Source of the DNA: Desmodesmus armatus
Lineage: Eukaryota > Chlorophyta > Chlorophyceae > Sphaeropleales > Scenedesmaceae
Reading direction: 5' to 3'
NCBI GenBank assembly: GCA_007449985.2
Contig: VIIQ02000621.1
Location: 1-64,000, forward strand
DNA: 64,000 nt
Part shown: in pieces, positions 8,888-19,712 of the stretch
How the letters are laid out: each line of letters begins with the position of its first letter
Position numbering within the stretch: position 1 is the stretch's first letter
Position numbers and translations under genes: made by a program
Notes under the pieces: generated by a model
What the model was told of the DNA's origin: nothing
What the model saw: only the letters and a program-made list of their open reading frames with translations
Databases searched by the model: none

Positions 8888-9992
8888 CCACTGTGCAGGG
8901 CGTGTTCTCATTTATGCCCGACACAGCACCTGGTGCCAGCAGTGTAATAGAGGAGCAGCTGGACTACGGGGAGGACTCCTGGGAGGAGTTGCAGGAGCAG
9001 CCAGTCAGTGAGGAAGTGGCACTGCTAGGATCTGGAGAGGAGGAGTTGCCTCAGCAGCCAGACAGTGAGGGTGCAGAGCAGCCGGACTTTGGGGGCGAGG
9101 GCTTGCCTGAGGAGCCCATGCAGCAGGACATAGCAGCTCACATGGACCTGCCTGCAGCAGTAGCGGAGGACCCAGCCGGCCAACTGGTCACGAGGGTACG
9201 CGCAATCTACCATGGGCTTCGGCGGGACAGGGATGAGCTGAGGGGTATTGACAGGAGCTTGTGGCAGCTTACACTAGAGCAGCAGCGATGGGTGGAGCGC
9301 GAAGCAGCAATGGACGTGCTTGGCATCACCCGTGTTGCATGTCACCTTGGCGGCTATGCCAACGGGATGTCAGAGGACCTCACAGTTGCGGCAAGGCGGG
9401 CAAAGGAGGCAGACCAGCACATGCTGCAGAATGCAGATACAGACTTGGAGGCAGAAGCAGCACGGGCAGCTGCAGCAAGGGAGGCTGCAGCAAGGGAGGC
9501 TGCAGCAAGGGAGGCTGCAGCAGCTGAAGCACTTGCAAAGGAGGCAGCAGCGAAGGCAAGGGTAATGATGGGGAGCATACGCAGGAGCGCAGCGGGAGCC
9601 GCGGCCGCAGCCCCAATGCCGACAACAGGGAGCGCAAGCCCAAACGCAGCAGGAGCCGCAGCAAGGGCCGCGGCAAGGACGACAACCAGGACCGTGGTGG
9701 TCGCAGCAGCAGCAAGTACGACATGGACGGGCCTCCCAAACCCGCAGACGTACCTGAGTACGAGCTCCCTCCTTTGGGCTTTACCCGCAACAACTGCAGG
9801 GTGGGCAAGGACGGTTATGGATTAGCAGGAGTTATGGATTACCAGGGCACGTGGTTCCCAGTGGCAGCACACGACCCAGCGCACAACCCGGAGAAGAACC
9901 CAAAACTTAACGACACATGCCCAATCTGCTTCCTGCGAACAGCATACAAGCAGGATCGCCTGGCATACCGTTCCAACACCCGGCGCAGGTAA
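8888..9992 (+). CDS. extra 3' ORF of the retrotransposon (acidic, coiled coil, RS-rich, Cys motif)
   Basis: It lies between pol and the polypurine tract. It starts as an acidic frame (first 90 residues rich in Glu), continues into an Ala/Glu/Arg-rich likely coiled coil with a 15-bp unit (EAAAR) repeated at about 9475-9525, then must change frame near 9570. There another frame becomes an Arg/Ser-rich stretch and a conserved-looking C-terminus with PPKPADVPEYELPPLGF and CPICFLRT, ending at 9992. The change of frame follows codons of the same character, so a one-base indel is likely. Just upstream, 8867-8897 reads like a 3' splice site (pyrimidine-rich, then GTGCAG). The ORF may therefore be expressed from a spliced RNA. 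It is not a recognised env. A nucleic-acid-binding or gag-like role is only a guess. Confidence 0.5.
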
Positions 9993-10719
9993 TGATATGG
10001 CAGAGACAGCAGGTGCTGCCGCAGCAATTAGCAGCAGCAGCAGCAATTGCTGGGCCGTCTGGATTGGCCTTTGGTAGCGACAACAGCTTTTGGCAGCAGT
10101 GGTTTAAGGCCGTCTGGAGTGGCCTCTGCTGGAGCGATGGTTTGTGCCAGCTGGGGGTGCCCAGACTGGCAAGCAGCTTTGCAGGAGGTTGGGAGCAGCA
10201 GTTGATTTATTGGACATTGTGGATAGTAGCTTTGCCTTTCACATGCGAACGATGTGGGGGCATCTGTCCTGCTTGCATGTTGGTTGGGATTTAGCAGCAG
10301 TGAGCGCAAAGGGCCACTGTTTGTGCTTGTCAAGCTCAGTGAAATATGCTTCCTGAGTAGTTAAGTGAGTGCTGCATGACTCACTTGTGTGCAGCAGATC
10401 CAGCAGTGGCTGGGTTTGTTTGTCAATTATGTGTGTGTGTTTTATTGACTGTGCAATGCACAAACATCACATGCGTTGTAGTGTGTGTGCCCAGCGTCTG
10501 GATGTGCCTAGATGCCGTGGTGAGAAAAGACAAAAAACAAAAATGTCTGTTGACTTGTGTTGTGTGGTCACAGCAGCATTCTCTGCAAGCAATGTGCAGT
10601 TTTCCCCGTGCGTTGCGCATCAGCTGTGTGCTATCAGCTGTTGCATGTTGCTTTTGGATTGGGTTGTTTGTAGCTGCTCAATGTGAGTACTGCTGCTGTG
10701 TAGTGTTACCCCAGCAGCA

Positions 10720-10730
10720 GTGGGGGGGAG
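10720..10730 (+). promoter_or_regulatory. polypurine tract of the gypsy element
   Basis: GTGGGGGGGAG lies directly before the TG of the LTR at 10731, the expected position of the plus-strand primer. The same 11 bases precede the 3' LTR of the miniature element at 22657-22999. Confidence 0.75.
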
Positions 10731-10857
10731 TGTACACCCCTAGCAGCAATCTGAGCAGGTCAGTGTTCTACTGCGTCAGCTGACACGAGCAGCAGCTACA
10801 CTGACCGATTCCTGCTGAGTGAGCAGTAATCCTCACAGGAAGGTTATGCTGTGTACA
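10731..10857 (+). repeat. start of the 3' LTR of the gypsy element (right end uncertain)
   Basis: The LTR begins TGTACACCCC right after the polypurine tract. A candidate end is TGTGTACA at 10857, which mirrors the TGTACA start and would give a 127-bp LTR. The 5' LTR is outside the window, so the true end cannot be checked. The first 48 bases recur at 11399-11446. Confidence 0.55.
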
Positions 10858-11398
10858 AGGCTATACAACACATGCCTTAGCAGAATCAGTGTGATAGTTG
10901 ACTAATCATGTTGAGTCAACAAGGACTCTGGGTGATATCAGATCATGCCAGATACTGCTGCGTGGCAGTGCTATTATTGGTGGTTAAGTGCTTGGGAGTT
11001 GTATGCGATGAGTTTGGTGCTGCGATGCACAGGATCACTGGCGGGTTCAGGGTTTACCGCCTGCAGTGCCGATTCCTTTGTGCCGCTGTGGTGCTCTGTG
11101 CGTCGCACTCGGCTTTGACAGTGCTTGGTGTAAACTTCTGGCAGTGTTTCCCGAGTACTCGCTCATTTGAATCCCCAATTCAGAGCGCACAGGTGCAGCA
11201 ACCAGCCCCAGCAGCGACCTGTGGTCGAACCGGGTGCCTGAACATCACTCATACATTCATACAGCGCATCAACACTTTGCAAAGGACTACAAGTGAGTAT
11301 CTGCTACCCTCAGAGCAGCCAGCTGGCTGCGAAGCATCATTGCTGCAAGCTTTAGGCAGCAAACCACAAGCCGAGTGCCACATTTGCATTTATACACT

Positions 11399-11446
11399 TG
11401 TACACCCCTAGCAGCAATCTGAGCAGGTCAGTGTTCTACTGCGTCA
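11399..11446 (+). repeat. second copy of the first 48 bp of the gypsy LTR
   Basis: Bases 11399-11446 match 10731-10778 exactly as far as I can align them, from TGTACACCCC through to CTGCGTCA, and then diverge. This may be an older LTR fragment or a second LTR start. If so, the LTR may instead run to about 11398, or two insertions are adjacent. It lies just before the first recognisable exon of the GPR107-like gene. Confidence 0.7.
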
Positions 11447-11522
11447 CTGTCATGGTTGGTACACAGCCTGTGTGCACAAGGTCTGCCACCCCTGCTGTCC
11501 TTCTCTTCCCTGAACCACACAG

Positions 11523-14077
11523 GGATGACCGATCTGTCATCTTGCTGAATCAGCCATTTGGCTATGGCAGCAAGGGTCACATCAGCATAACCGTCAAGCA
11601 GCTGGCCCTCTATCGGCGCCATGACCAGGCAGATCAGGACTTCAGCCTGAAGAACCTAGGCATCATTCTGTCAGACACAGTCACACAGCCAAAGCTTGAG
11701 GAGTACCTGCGAAGCGGCAAGTGTCCCCTGCAGGTGCGAGTGTGTGTGCCCACTGCATGTGCACCAACCAACAACACGACCCGTGTCCAGAAATCAATCG
11801 AAGTCACACCTGCAGCTGTGCTTCTTTGCGGCGCGCTCAGGCGGCTGCACAGGATTTCTGGGCAAATGGTGTATCCCAGCCTCATTACCAGGACTGCTGA
11901 TACAGCAGTGCATGTCAAGCTGTGCTTCAGACTGACACATGCAGGGCTGTCCAACATAACATCACCTTCCCAAATGCAAGCTAGAGCAGCAAGCAATAAA
12001 ACTCGCTCACAGTGCCTGTTGATGCTGGCCTATACTGCAGGACGAGGAGCTTCGCATCTTTGCCTTTGATACCCCAGAGGTCCAAAAGGTCCTGACAGGC
12101 GAGAAGGATGCAGCACAGCTCGACATCGATGTCAAGTACGGCGGCCTGGCATCTCTGTTCTTCATCAACTGTGAAGTAGGCATGCCGGCCAGCTTCTCTG
12201 TCAGGATTGAGCAGTACAACCTGGTCGGTGACCGCAAGGACTACCTGGCAGTGGGAGAGACTGAGCTGGACATTATGTACTGGGTAAGTTGTACGCACAT
12301 GCGTGCATGCATACGTGTGAGTGAATTGATGTAGGGTCTGTTGCATTTGATGCAAGGGGTGCCAACAAAGAAGAGCACCCGGCAGGGCTGGTTGTGGCGC
12401 AGTTGGCTTCATCATGTGACAAGCTATGTGACATAGCTTGATGAGTGCGGCACATCAGACTGTCATATCTGTTTGATGGACAGTCACCGTGCCGCAGCTG
12501 GGTTGGTGCGATCAAATGATACAGAGGGCACGCAGTGCGCTGCTTTCAAGGCCAGCCAGTAGCAAGAGGCTGCCAGCAGGAGGCTGCAAGAGAGGGTGTG
12601 ACAGTAGCAGTCTGCAGAGCAACAATTATTTTCTGCCCTGGACGCCTTTGTATCACACGTAAAGAGGCAGTTGCAACAGCGGCATGCGCAAGGGCACCAT
12701 GACAGTAGCTACTTGTCCCCAGCACGGAAGGCTAGGCTCCTACAGTCTCAATCTCAACACTGCTCTGACGGCACCAACTGCCTGCCCTCCCTTCTGTATT
12801 GCTGCAGCTGATGTTTGCCCTGTTCAGCATCCTGGCCGGCTACTGGACCATGACCCTGCTCAAGTCCCCTAAGGAGCACGTGCAGCACATCCATTTGCTG
12901 ATGCTGGCCCTCGTGTCCTTCAAGTCCCTCACGCTGTTTGTCCAAGCCATCATGTACCTCGTCGTCGAGCACCAGGGCACTCCCCACGGCTGGAACTGGG
13001 TTTACTACACCTTCACAGGCATGCGGGGCCTCCTTTTCTTCACTGTCGTCATCCTGATTGGGACAGGGTGGAGCTTTATGAGCACACACGTGATGCTGGA
13101 TGACAAGACGAAGCAGGTCTTGCTCCTTGTCATCCCACTGCAGGTACGGCCGCACTTACTGAAGCTTCCCTGTAAAACCAAAGCTTTTGTTTCGACTGTT
13201 GAAGTTGGCGCGCCAGGGGGCAGTGGCACGCAAGACAAGCATAGCACAGTTGACCAAGTTGCAGATCAAGGGTGTGGTAGATGTGTGCCGGCAGAAACTG
13301 CAGCGGCACTACACGTCAGCTGTAGCAATGCGCATGACGGCGACCGGCTCGTGAGTCGTGACTGCTGTGCTCTGCAAGCAACATCCGCAGCAGCAATGCA
13401 TGACACACATTGGTTGGGTGTAGTCCAAGTGTCTTGACGAAGTGCCTGCCTCCTGTACTGCGCCAATGCTGGCGGTGCTGCTGGGTTGCTGATGCCAGCC
13501 ACAGCAGCCCTGTATGACGCGCATTGGTTGGATGTATCACAAGTGTCTTGACAGTGTGCATGCCTCCTGTACTGCCCCAATGCTGGTGGCACTTCTGGGT
13601 AACAGGATGATGATTGATTCATTGATTGATTGGGTTGCTGCTTCTGTGCCGCAGGTCCTGGCCAACCTCGCCATCATCATCACCAGCGAGGAGTCCCCCG
13701 CCTTCAACGCCTGGCTGACATGGAAGGACCTGCTGCATTTGGTCGACATCATCTGCTGCTGCGCGGTGCTGTTCCCGATCATGTGGAACATCCGCAAGCT
13801 TCGCGAAGACAGCGAGTTTGACGGCAAGGCCGCGCGCAGCCTTGTGAAGCTGCAGCAAATCCGCGAGTTTTACACGATTGTCGTTGCGTTTATCTGGGTG
13901 ACACGCATCGGCGTATTCGTTATGGAGACCTTCGTCGATTGGCGGTACAAATGGACCGTGCCTGCTGTCAACGAGCTGGCAGCGCTGACATTCTACGTTG
14001 TCGTTGGCACCAAGTTCCGCCCTGCGCCCAGCAACCCCTATCTGCGCGCTCCCTCGCAAGACGGAGCAACAGTTTAA
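11523..14077 (+). CDS. GPR107/GOST-family seven-transmembrane protein (Lung 7-TM receptor family), 5' exon missing
   Basis: Four exons join in phase: 11523-11733, 12041-12283, 12808-13143 and 13655-14077 (TAA). The first two encode the lumenal GOST-like domain (RSVILLNQPFGYGSKGHISI, then FFINCEVGMPASFSVRIEQYN). The last two encode the membrane part, with hydrophobic helices starting at LMFALFSILAGYW and a conserved-looking VFVMETFVDWRYKW near the end. Known members (GPR107/108, plant CAND proteins) act in Golgi/endosomal trafficking. The signal-peptide exon is not identified. It either lies left of the retrotransposon, which would then sit in intron 1, or is the short hydrophobic ORF from 11028, but the phase of the donors there does not fit. 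Exon 11523 starts after a good CCACACAG acceptor. Confidence 0.88.
13400..13600 (+). repeat. tandem duplication inside intron of the GPR107-like gene
   Basis: Two diverged copies of about 115 bp (starting near 13400 and 13515) share CATTGGTTGG, AAGTGTCTTGAC and CCTCCTGTACTG blocks. They are non-coding and lie between the last two exons. Confidence 0.7.
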
Positions 14078-14146
14078 GGTCTTGCTTTGAAGCCTGCTAT
14101 GGCTTGGTTGTGTTGAATTGCTGCTTGACTGGCTGCTGGGTGAAAC

Positions 14147-14151
14147 TGTAA
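14147..14151 (+). other. candidate TGTAA poly(A) signal of the GPR107-like gene
   Basis: TGTAA, the usual green-algal poly(A) signal, lies about 70 bases after the stop codon at 14077. Confidence 0.5.
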
Positions 14152-14768
14152 CGCATGTGTTGTCAGTGCGGTGTGCACAGCGGCGTGGGCTGCTGACGTT
14201 TTCGTCCACCTTCAACTGATTTTGGGCTGTGACAGTCCGAGGTGTGCGGGTCTGCAGCATTTGAGCGAGGCGCGTGTTCATGGCGGCCACAACGCAGTCA
14301 GTCAGATGTTGTGGCGCTCATGTGTTGATACTGCAACTCTGTGTAACAGTAGAGACCTGGCTTTGTGCTGCCAGACCGGCAAAGCTCAGCAAGGCGCCTG
14401 GACGTTACAGACACACAGCTACATGCGATGGGGGCGTGAGGCTTAGTGCAGCCTAACCATGCTGTTGCACAATACTAGTCTTCATGACTAGCAGTGTAAA
14501 TTTAGGCTGCATGAATGTAGTATACCTCGTCACCACAAGAAGTAACGTTACTGCAAACCGGCATGATGCATTCAAGGGGCCGCAACAGCAGCAGGTCAAC
14601 AGAACAGACAGTCAGTGTCACGTGGTGCAGATGACAAGCCCACTGTGCGTCCGAACTACATGCCCAGCAGTCACAATGGAGTATGTACCGTGTGGCCCCC
14701 TGATGCCTCAGCAGCAGACGGCCCGTCTGCACTGCACTGCGGCAGTGCACTGCAGGCTCCCTGCCAGG

Positions 14769-14958
14769 GATGGACTCCCTGCGGCAGAAAGCCTGCGGAA
14801 ACAGGGGCGACCCATGCGCATCAAGAAAGGGGCAGCTCATGCACACTGCGGCGAACAGCCTGCAGAGACAGAGGCGGTTCATGCACAGTAAAACAGGGGC
14901 GGCTCATGCACACTGCGGCAGGGAACCTGCAGAAACAGGGGCGGCTCATGCACACTAA
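14769..14958 (+). repeat. minisatellite, unit about 40-60 bp
   Basis: Three to four imperfect copies share ACTGCGGCA, CCTGC(A/G)GA, ACAGGGGCGG and CTCATGCACA. No coding role is apparent. Confidence 0.7.
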
Positions 14959-16360
14959 GATCGCAGGATCTCACACTGTGCCATCATCAAAATTTACTGT
15001 GCTTAGGCTACCAACCAGCATCAGAATCTGCTGACTGGGTCCGTAACACAGCAACTAGGCGTCTTGCTGGTGTCACACAGCACAGGCCATGGCCTAGCCG
15101 ACCTGCAACACTCCAAGGCAGAACAAGTAGCCCTGTGCACCATAGTCATAGCTGCGTACTGCCCACACATAGCATGCCATGACTGGCAGTCGGTACAGTA
15201 CACTACGCATTTGTTGAAGCACTTCACACACCCCAGGTCGATAGCCCCAACACAGGCGCACATCACACCAGGGGTGAAGGCACCTCACGGTGAACAACAT
15301 GGCAGCAGTGTGACATACGTCACACAAAGCCTCTGTGTCCGCAGACCGTACTGGCACGAATATTCCTCACAACAGCAGCACCGCCGGCTCTTGGCTGCCA
15401 CAGAACAGACACATACCTCAGAGGTGTCCATGAGAGACTGGCTGTGCTGAACAACAGCGCGTGTTGAGGTGAACCTGCAGGGATGGTGTGTGTATCCTTG
15501 CAGGCAGCCTGCAGCCTGTGGCTGCTAGCCATACTATGGCCTAGTAGGACCACCCTCCACAACAGACAACCTGGCCAGCAGCCACGCGCTGCTGCTCTAC
15601 TGTCACACAGCTGACAGGACAATCATGACTGTGTCCTTTGCAGCCTGGCAAATGCCCGCCCACGATGTGAAACATGCAACTACTGCCACAGGGCAGCATG
15701 CACCAGGTGCGTGAAACCCGCAGCACACCTTGGTGCTGAGCATAAAAACAGTAAAAGACTCGTGCGACGGTCAACACCTCCTTGCCGCTGCCTTTCAAAA
15801 AAACAGCACCGCAGGAAAAAGCAGAGCAGCCCACCTGACAGGCAGGTGGGTGGAACAGTGTGCCTGCTGCTGGGTGCTGTTGCTGCTGCTGTCAGAAAGG
15901 CCGATGGAGCCACAAACACAGCACCTGCTCTTTCCCAAAGCCTCTGCGGCTGCGGTGCTGCAGGTGTGACATGCATGCAGATCCAGTATACAATGGTTCA
16001 TGCGCATGCTATCCGCGCACCCAACACCCCACACACCCCGGCTCCTTGCCTGCAGCGACCCAGCACATGCACTTGTCCATGCAGTCAAGGTCCCCAACCA
16101 TGCTTGACGGTGGTGTGGTAGTGGATGACATGTCCCATGCAAACCAACAGGAGCGTGTTCAGCTCGCAGTGACATACCCCAAAGCGCTGCAGAAGAGCTA
16201 TGTGCAACCACCACACTCGCATAAGCCTTCCGCCACTGCAGCCGTTACCGTCAGCATGATGTACCTCAACGACAACATCTGCCGCCGGCAAGAAGAGCGC
16301 CCAACATGACCAATCAGCACTTGAGAGCACGACTGTTGCGGTGCAAGGAGTTGTGCGATG

Positions 16361-19068
16361 TCAACCCCGCGACCCCACAACCCTTCCGGGTCCCCGTGTA
16401 CTGAAAGGGTTGCTGGACTCAATCTGCTGCCCCACAGCTCGACACTCCTCCTTCTGTTCCGGCGTAGTAGCCACCTCCGGACATTTCGAGCATATGTTGT
16501 CCGCAGAACAGTAGTGCGATCCAGGCCGCGCTGTGCTTTCGCATATCTTGACGGGGCCAGTCTCTGGTACGTCCTCTTGGCAGCACTGCTTGCCCAACTT
16601 GCCGCAGTCAGCAGTGTTGAGCCTACAGGTTCCCAAGGGCTCTCCTGCAGCAAGGAGCCCATCTTGCCATGAGCCCTGCACAGCACACCACGGCACAGCA
16701 CAGCACACCACACCACAGCACACCACAGCACGGGATTGGATGAAAAGCATGTGCTGATAGCAGGTCCAGGCATCTTCACTGGCAGTGGTGTCTTAGTGGT
16801 GCACAAAATCCACGCCAAAGACCCGCCAAGTACACTATGAGAGTGTTTTTCTTCAATGTATGTACGGGCCTTCACCAAAACTTGCCACACTCACCTTGCA
16901 ATAAATGCCAACCTTGCCAGCTGCATTGTAGTTGCACGGCTGGTACCTAAACCGCCGGTTGTGCACCATGCCGCTGATGCGGCGGTCCTGCATGCTGGGG
17001 CAGCATGGCTCTCCAGGGTTACCACACGATGGCGGCAGCGGTGCACAACGGCTCTGTCCATAACCGCGTTGGAAGTATCCGTCCCAGATAAGCTGCCTGC
17101 CTCCTGCATCGTTGATCACCTGCATGCATTAATATGATGGTTTTTAGGTGCATTCACTGCCATGGAGCGGTGGTGTGAGGTATGTGGACCATTTGGAAGC
17201 TCCATTGGAGTGGGCGCTGCCTTTGATGCCTCACCCTAGCAGAAGCACATGATAAGTACACCTGACGGAAGGCGCCTGACCGGACGCATCAAGTTACAGA
17301 CATATCATGAACATAACTTTGATGGTTGCACTCAGTCGCAAGCTGCGCCATACCTTTGAATGGACCCTATCAAAACAAAAGCCCTACCTGTTGAGCCAGA
17401 GAGAGGTCAAACTGACTATGTATTCAAACTGTGACCACAATCCAGGAACCTACTAGTGTGTCACACAACATCACACACCTGTAGCCCATTTGCGCCATAG
17501 TCCGCAAACTTCCACAGGCAAAAGCTGCGGCCGTCGCTGCAGTACGGTACTGGCGACTTGCCATCCAAGAAAGAGCGCTCCCGCACAACGGCATCCTTAT
17601 TCGCCGGGCAGCAGGCATTATTGAGCTGGCCGCACCGCACAGGCAGCGGCAAGCAGCGCGCAGCGCCCAGCATAGTGTCAGCGGGCGAAGCGCAGTAGTC
17701 GCCGTCAGCGCACTGCACAGACTGCTCCTCACAGCCGAGGCGGCGGGCCGCTGCTCCGCAAGGGTAGTACCGTTTGCCGCAGTCCTGTTTTGTCACTTTC
17801 CTGCAGTACAGTACACAATGCAGGGTGTGATTTACAGGTCTCTCAATGTGACATCCTACCACTTGCGCACTCATGTCTTTTGGGTCAAACCTGTAGGTTT
17901 TTGGATTCTGCTGCCGAGCCTTTCGTCATGCCCAGCGAGCAGAGCAGCAGCGACAGAGTTAAAGCAGAAGGATGTGCTGACACAGACAGCGTCAGCGTCA
18001 GTTAGTGTTACAGCACTGCGAGAGGTCCATTGCCATTGCTATCCAACAAAGAATCAATGCAATCTTCCCCCTCCTGTTTTGCACTCTGCATGCAGCATGT
18101 TGTCATTCCCACAAAGCTCAACCCGCTGCTGCAGGGCATGGCTGTACCATGCCGCGCACCCCCACTGCTGTTGACCCTGCCTCTTTGCGCACCCCGCAGT
18201 CAACAGCTGCCCACTTACTTGCACACGCCCATGATCTGTGTTGACTGCAGTCCTTGAGGCTGGGCCAGCAATGTCTGATACATGGCTTGGTCAGCATAGC
18301 CGACTTTGCTCACAATACAGGTCAAACCATTTGAGCAACGCTCAGCCTCTGTAGTAACATCACTCACATAGCAGCACGGCTGGCCCTCCTTGCCGCAATC
18401 CTGCAACATAGCCAGTGCACACATTGGGGAAAGCAGCAGCGATGGATTGCCGCAGGGTTCCCCTGGTCACTGCCGGGCAGTCTATACTATCATGCAGGCG
18501 CATGTGGGTCAAAATGCTGCGAGGACCTCTTTTGCAGCAATAGTTGTTCTGCTGCTGTTGATGTGGTGCTGCTGATGTGGGGCTGCTTTGCTGCGTAGAG
18601 ACCCTGCAGAGCCAGATTAGGCAGACAGCTCCAGGGTAACTGCAGTGACTGGCTCCCCAGCGCCCACCTGGGGAGACTGCAGGCACACGTTCATGTCTGC
18701 TTGCGTCTTTCCATCGCCAGTCTTTGCCCCTTTCATGCCGAACATGTGGCACGTGAGGCTGCCTGAACACTCCCGTTGATCACACTCTGCAGCAAGCAGC
18801 AGGGGAGCACAACTTGTCGCGTGCTGGCTGTGCAGAGCAGCAGCAGGCTTGACGTATCCTAACGAGTGTGATGCCTCACTGATGTTGCAAGCTGTCTTCC
18901 CTGACAACCTACAGGCCAAGCCTTACCTTCTGGCAAAATCTCAGGAGGACAGCTGAGACAGCATTTCTGCCCCAGACCACACTGCTGCTTCTGCTGCTGC
19001 CCGTGTGCCACAGAGAACAGGCACATCATCACTGTAAGTAGGCATATGTGCCGTGTCGCATGCTGCAT
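16361..19068 (-). CDS. secreted cysteine-rich repeat protein
   Basis: Six exons, listed 5' to 3' on the minus strand, join in phase to 434 residues: 19068-18927, 18786-18668, 18400-18219, 17800-17479, 17119-16895 and 16675-16361 (stop TGA). The start gives a signal peptide (MQHATRHICLLTVMMCLFSV, cleaved near AHG). The mature protein repeats a CG-x-G-x-CC module: QQCGLGQKCC, DCGKEGQPCC, RCGQLNNACC, SCGNPGEPCC and DCGKLGKQCC, plus a related CGKRYYPCG. Other spaced cysteines suggest disulfide-bonded extracellular domains. Exon boundaries tend to fall between modules, which fits growth by module duplication. I do not recognise a named family. A cell-wall or extracellular role is inferred from the signal peptide and Cys content only. 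Confidence 0.75.
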
Positions 19069-19712
19069 CTGGCCGCTCGGCCCAATGCGCTGCAGATGAG
19101 TGGAACTGGATCGGCTGACTGAAGCAACCCGTGGAGTTGAGTTTGCGGACGTTGTCAAGAAAACAGTAAGCTTATGTGCGTCCTTGAGATTAAAACGTGT
19201 AGAATTCGTGGTGGCCTGAACTTCACCACAGGTCTGACAGCAGATGGGTCCACAAGTTACCCAACAAAATTCCTCAAGGCGGCTAACACGCTGCTGCAGA
19301 TACGGTAAAAGGCTCATGAGTGCAGCAACCACTACCACACCCACAACCAAGCTAACCCAAGTTTGACTCCAGTGCCTAACACTGTCAGGTCAGTACTCCC
19401 ACCTGATATGATTGTGCATTGCAGCACCCACACATCAAAACTGCTGTGACCAAGTCTTTTCAGCATGTTGAACCCACGAAAGAGGATAAGCAACTTGACA
19501 TGCGAGCTGGGAAAGCCTGCCAACCTGCATCGTGCAGACATAGGGCTGTAGCTCATGCAACCATCATAAAACCGATGCAGCACAAGACCAAAGATGTGAG
19601 TATCTATACATGTATGCGCTAAATCCAGGCTCTCACGTGCTCAGAGGAGCGAGAAGCTCCACTGCGCACTGCTAGCAACTGCATACCGGCCAGCTGCTGG
19701 AGTCATGACTGA
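19069..19712. other. intergenic: promoter side of Cys-rich gene, 3' side of lumen gene
   Basis: Both neighbours are on the minus strand. This stretch should hold the 3' UTR of the lumen-protein gene and the 5' region of the Cys-rich gene. Nothing specific is seen in it. Confidence 0.5.

Larger units (their letters stand above)
1..10857 (+). mobile_element. Ty3/gypsy LTR retrotransposon carrying a DNA methyltransferase (5' end outside window)
   Basis: The domain order read from the sequence is: gag-like CCHC knuckle (about 390-440), DSG-type aspartic protease (about 1540), reverse transcriptase with FVDD (about 3870), RNase H, C5-cytosine methyltransferase, HHCC and DDE integrase, PHD finger, Tudor-like segment, a separate 3' ORF, a polypurine tract (10720-10730) and an LTR starting TGTACACC at 10731. 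RT before integrase, with an FVDD box, is the Ty3/gypsy order. The methyltransferase sits between RNase H and integrase and shares the integrase reading frame. The 5' LTR and primer-binding site lie left of position 1. The right boundary at 10857 is a guess based on a TGTGTACA end; the LTR could be longer. Gag is split over three frames and pol over two, so the copy is either damaged, mis-sequenced at homopolymers, or uses frameshifting. Confidence 0.9.
14078..16360. other. intergenic region without a supported gene
   Basis: No open frame here has convincing composition, and no exon chain could be built. It should hold the 3' end of the GPR107-like transcript and, from the right, the 3' UTR of the minus-strand Cys-rich gene. 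A decayed minisatellite lies at about 14769-14958. Confidence 0.5.

Noticed and set aside
10908..11411. 167-residue open frame with hydrophobic stretches, possible first exon of the GPR107-like gene
   Set aside because: It overlaps the repeated LTR bases, and the candidate donors do not match the phase of the exon at 11523. Kept only as an alternative.
14769..14960. A CRISPR-like array of spaced repeats
   Set aside because: Units are imperfect, unequal and without unique spacers of constant length. This is an ordinary minisatellite in nuclear DNA.
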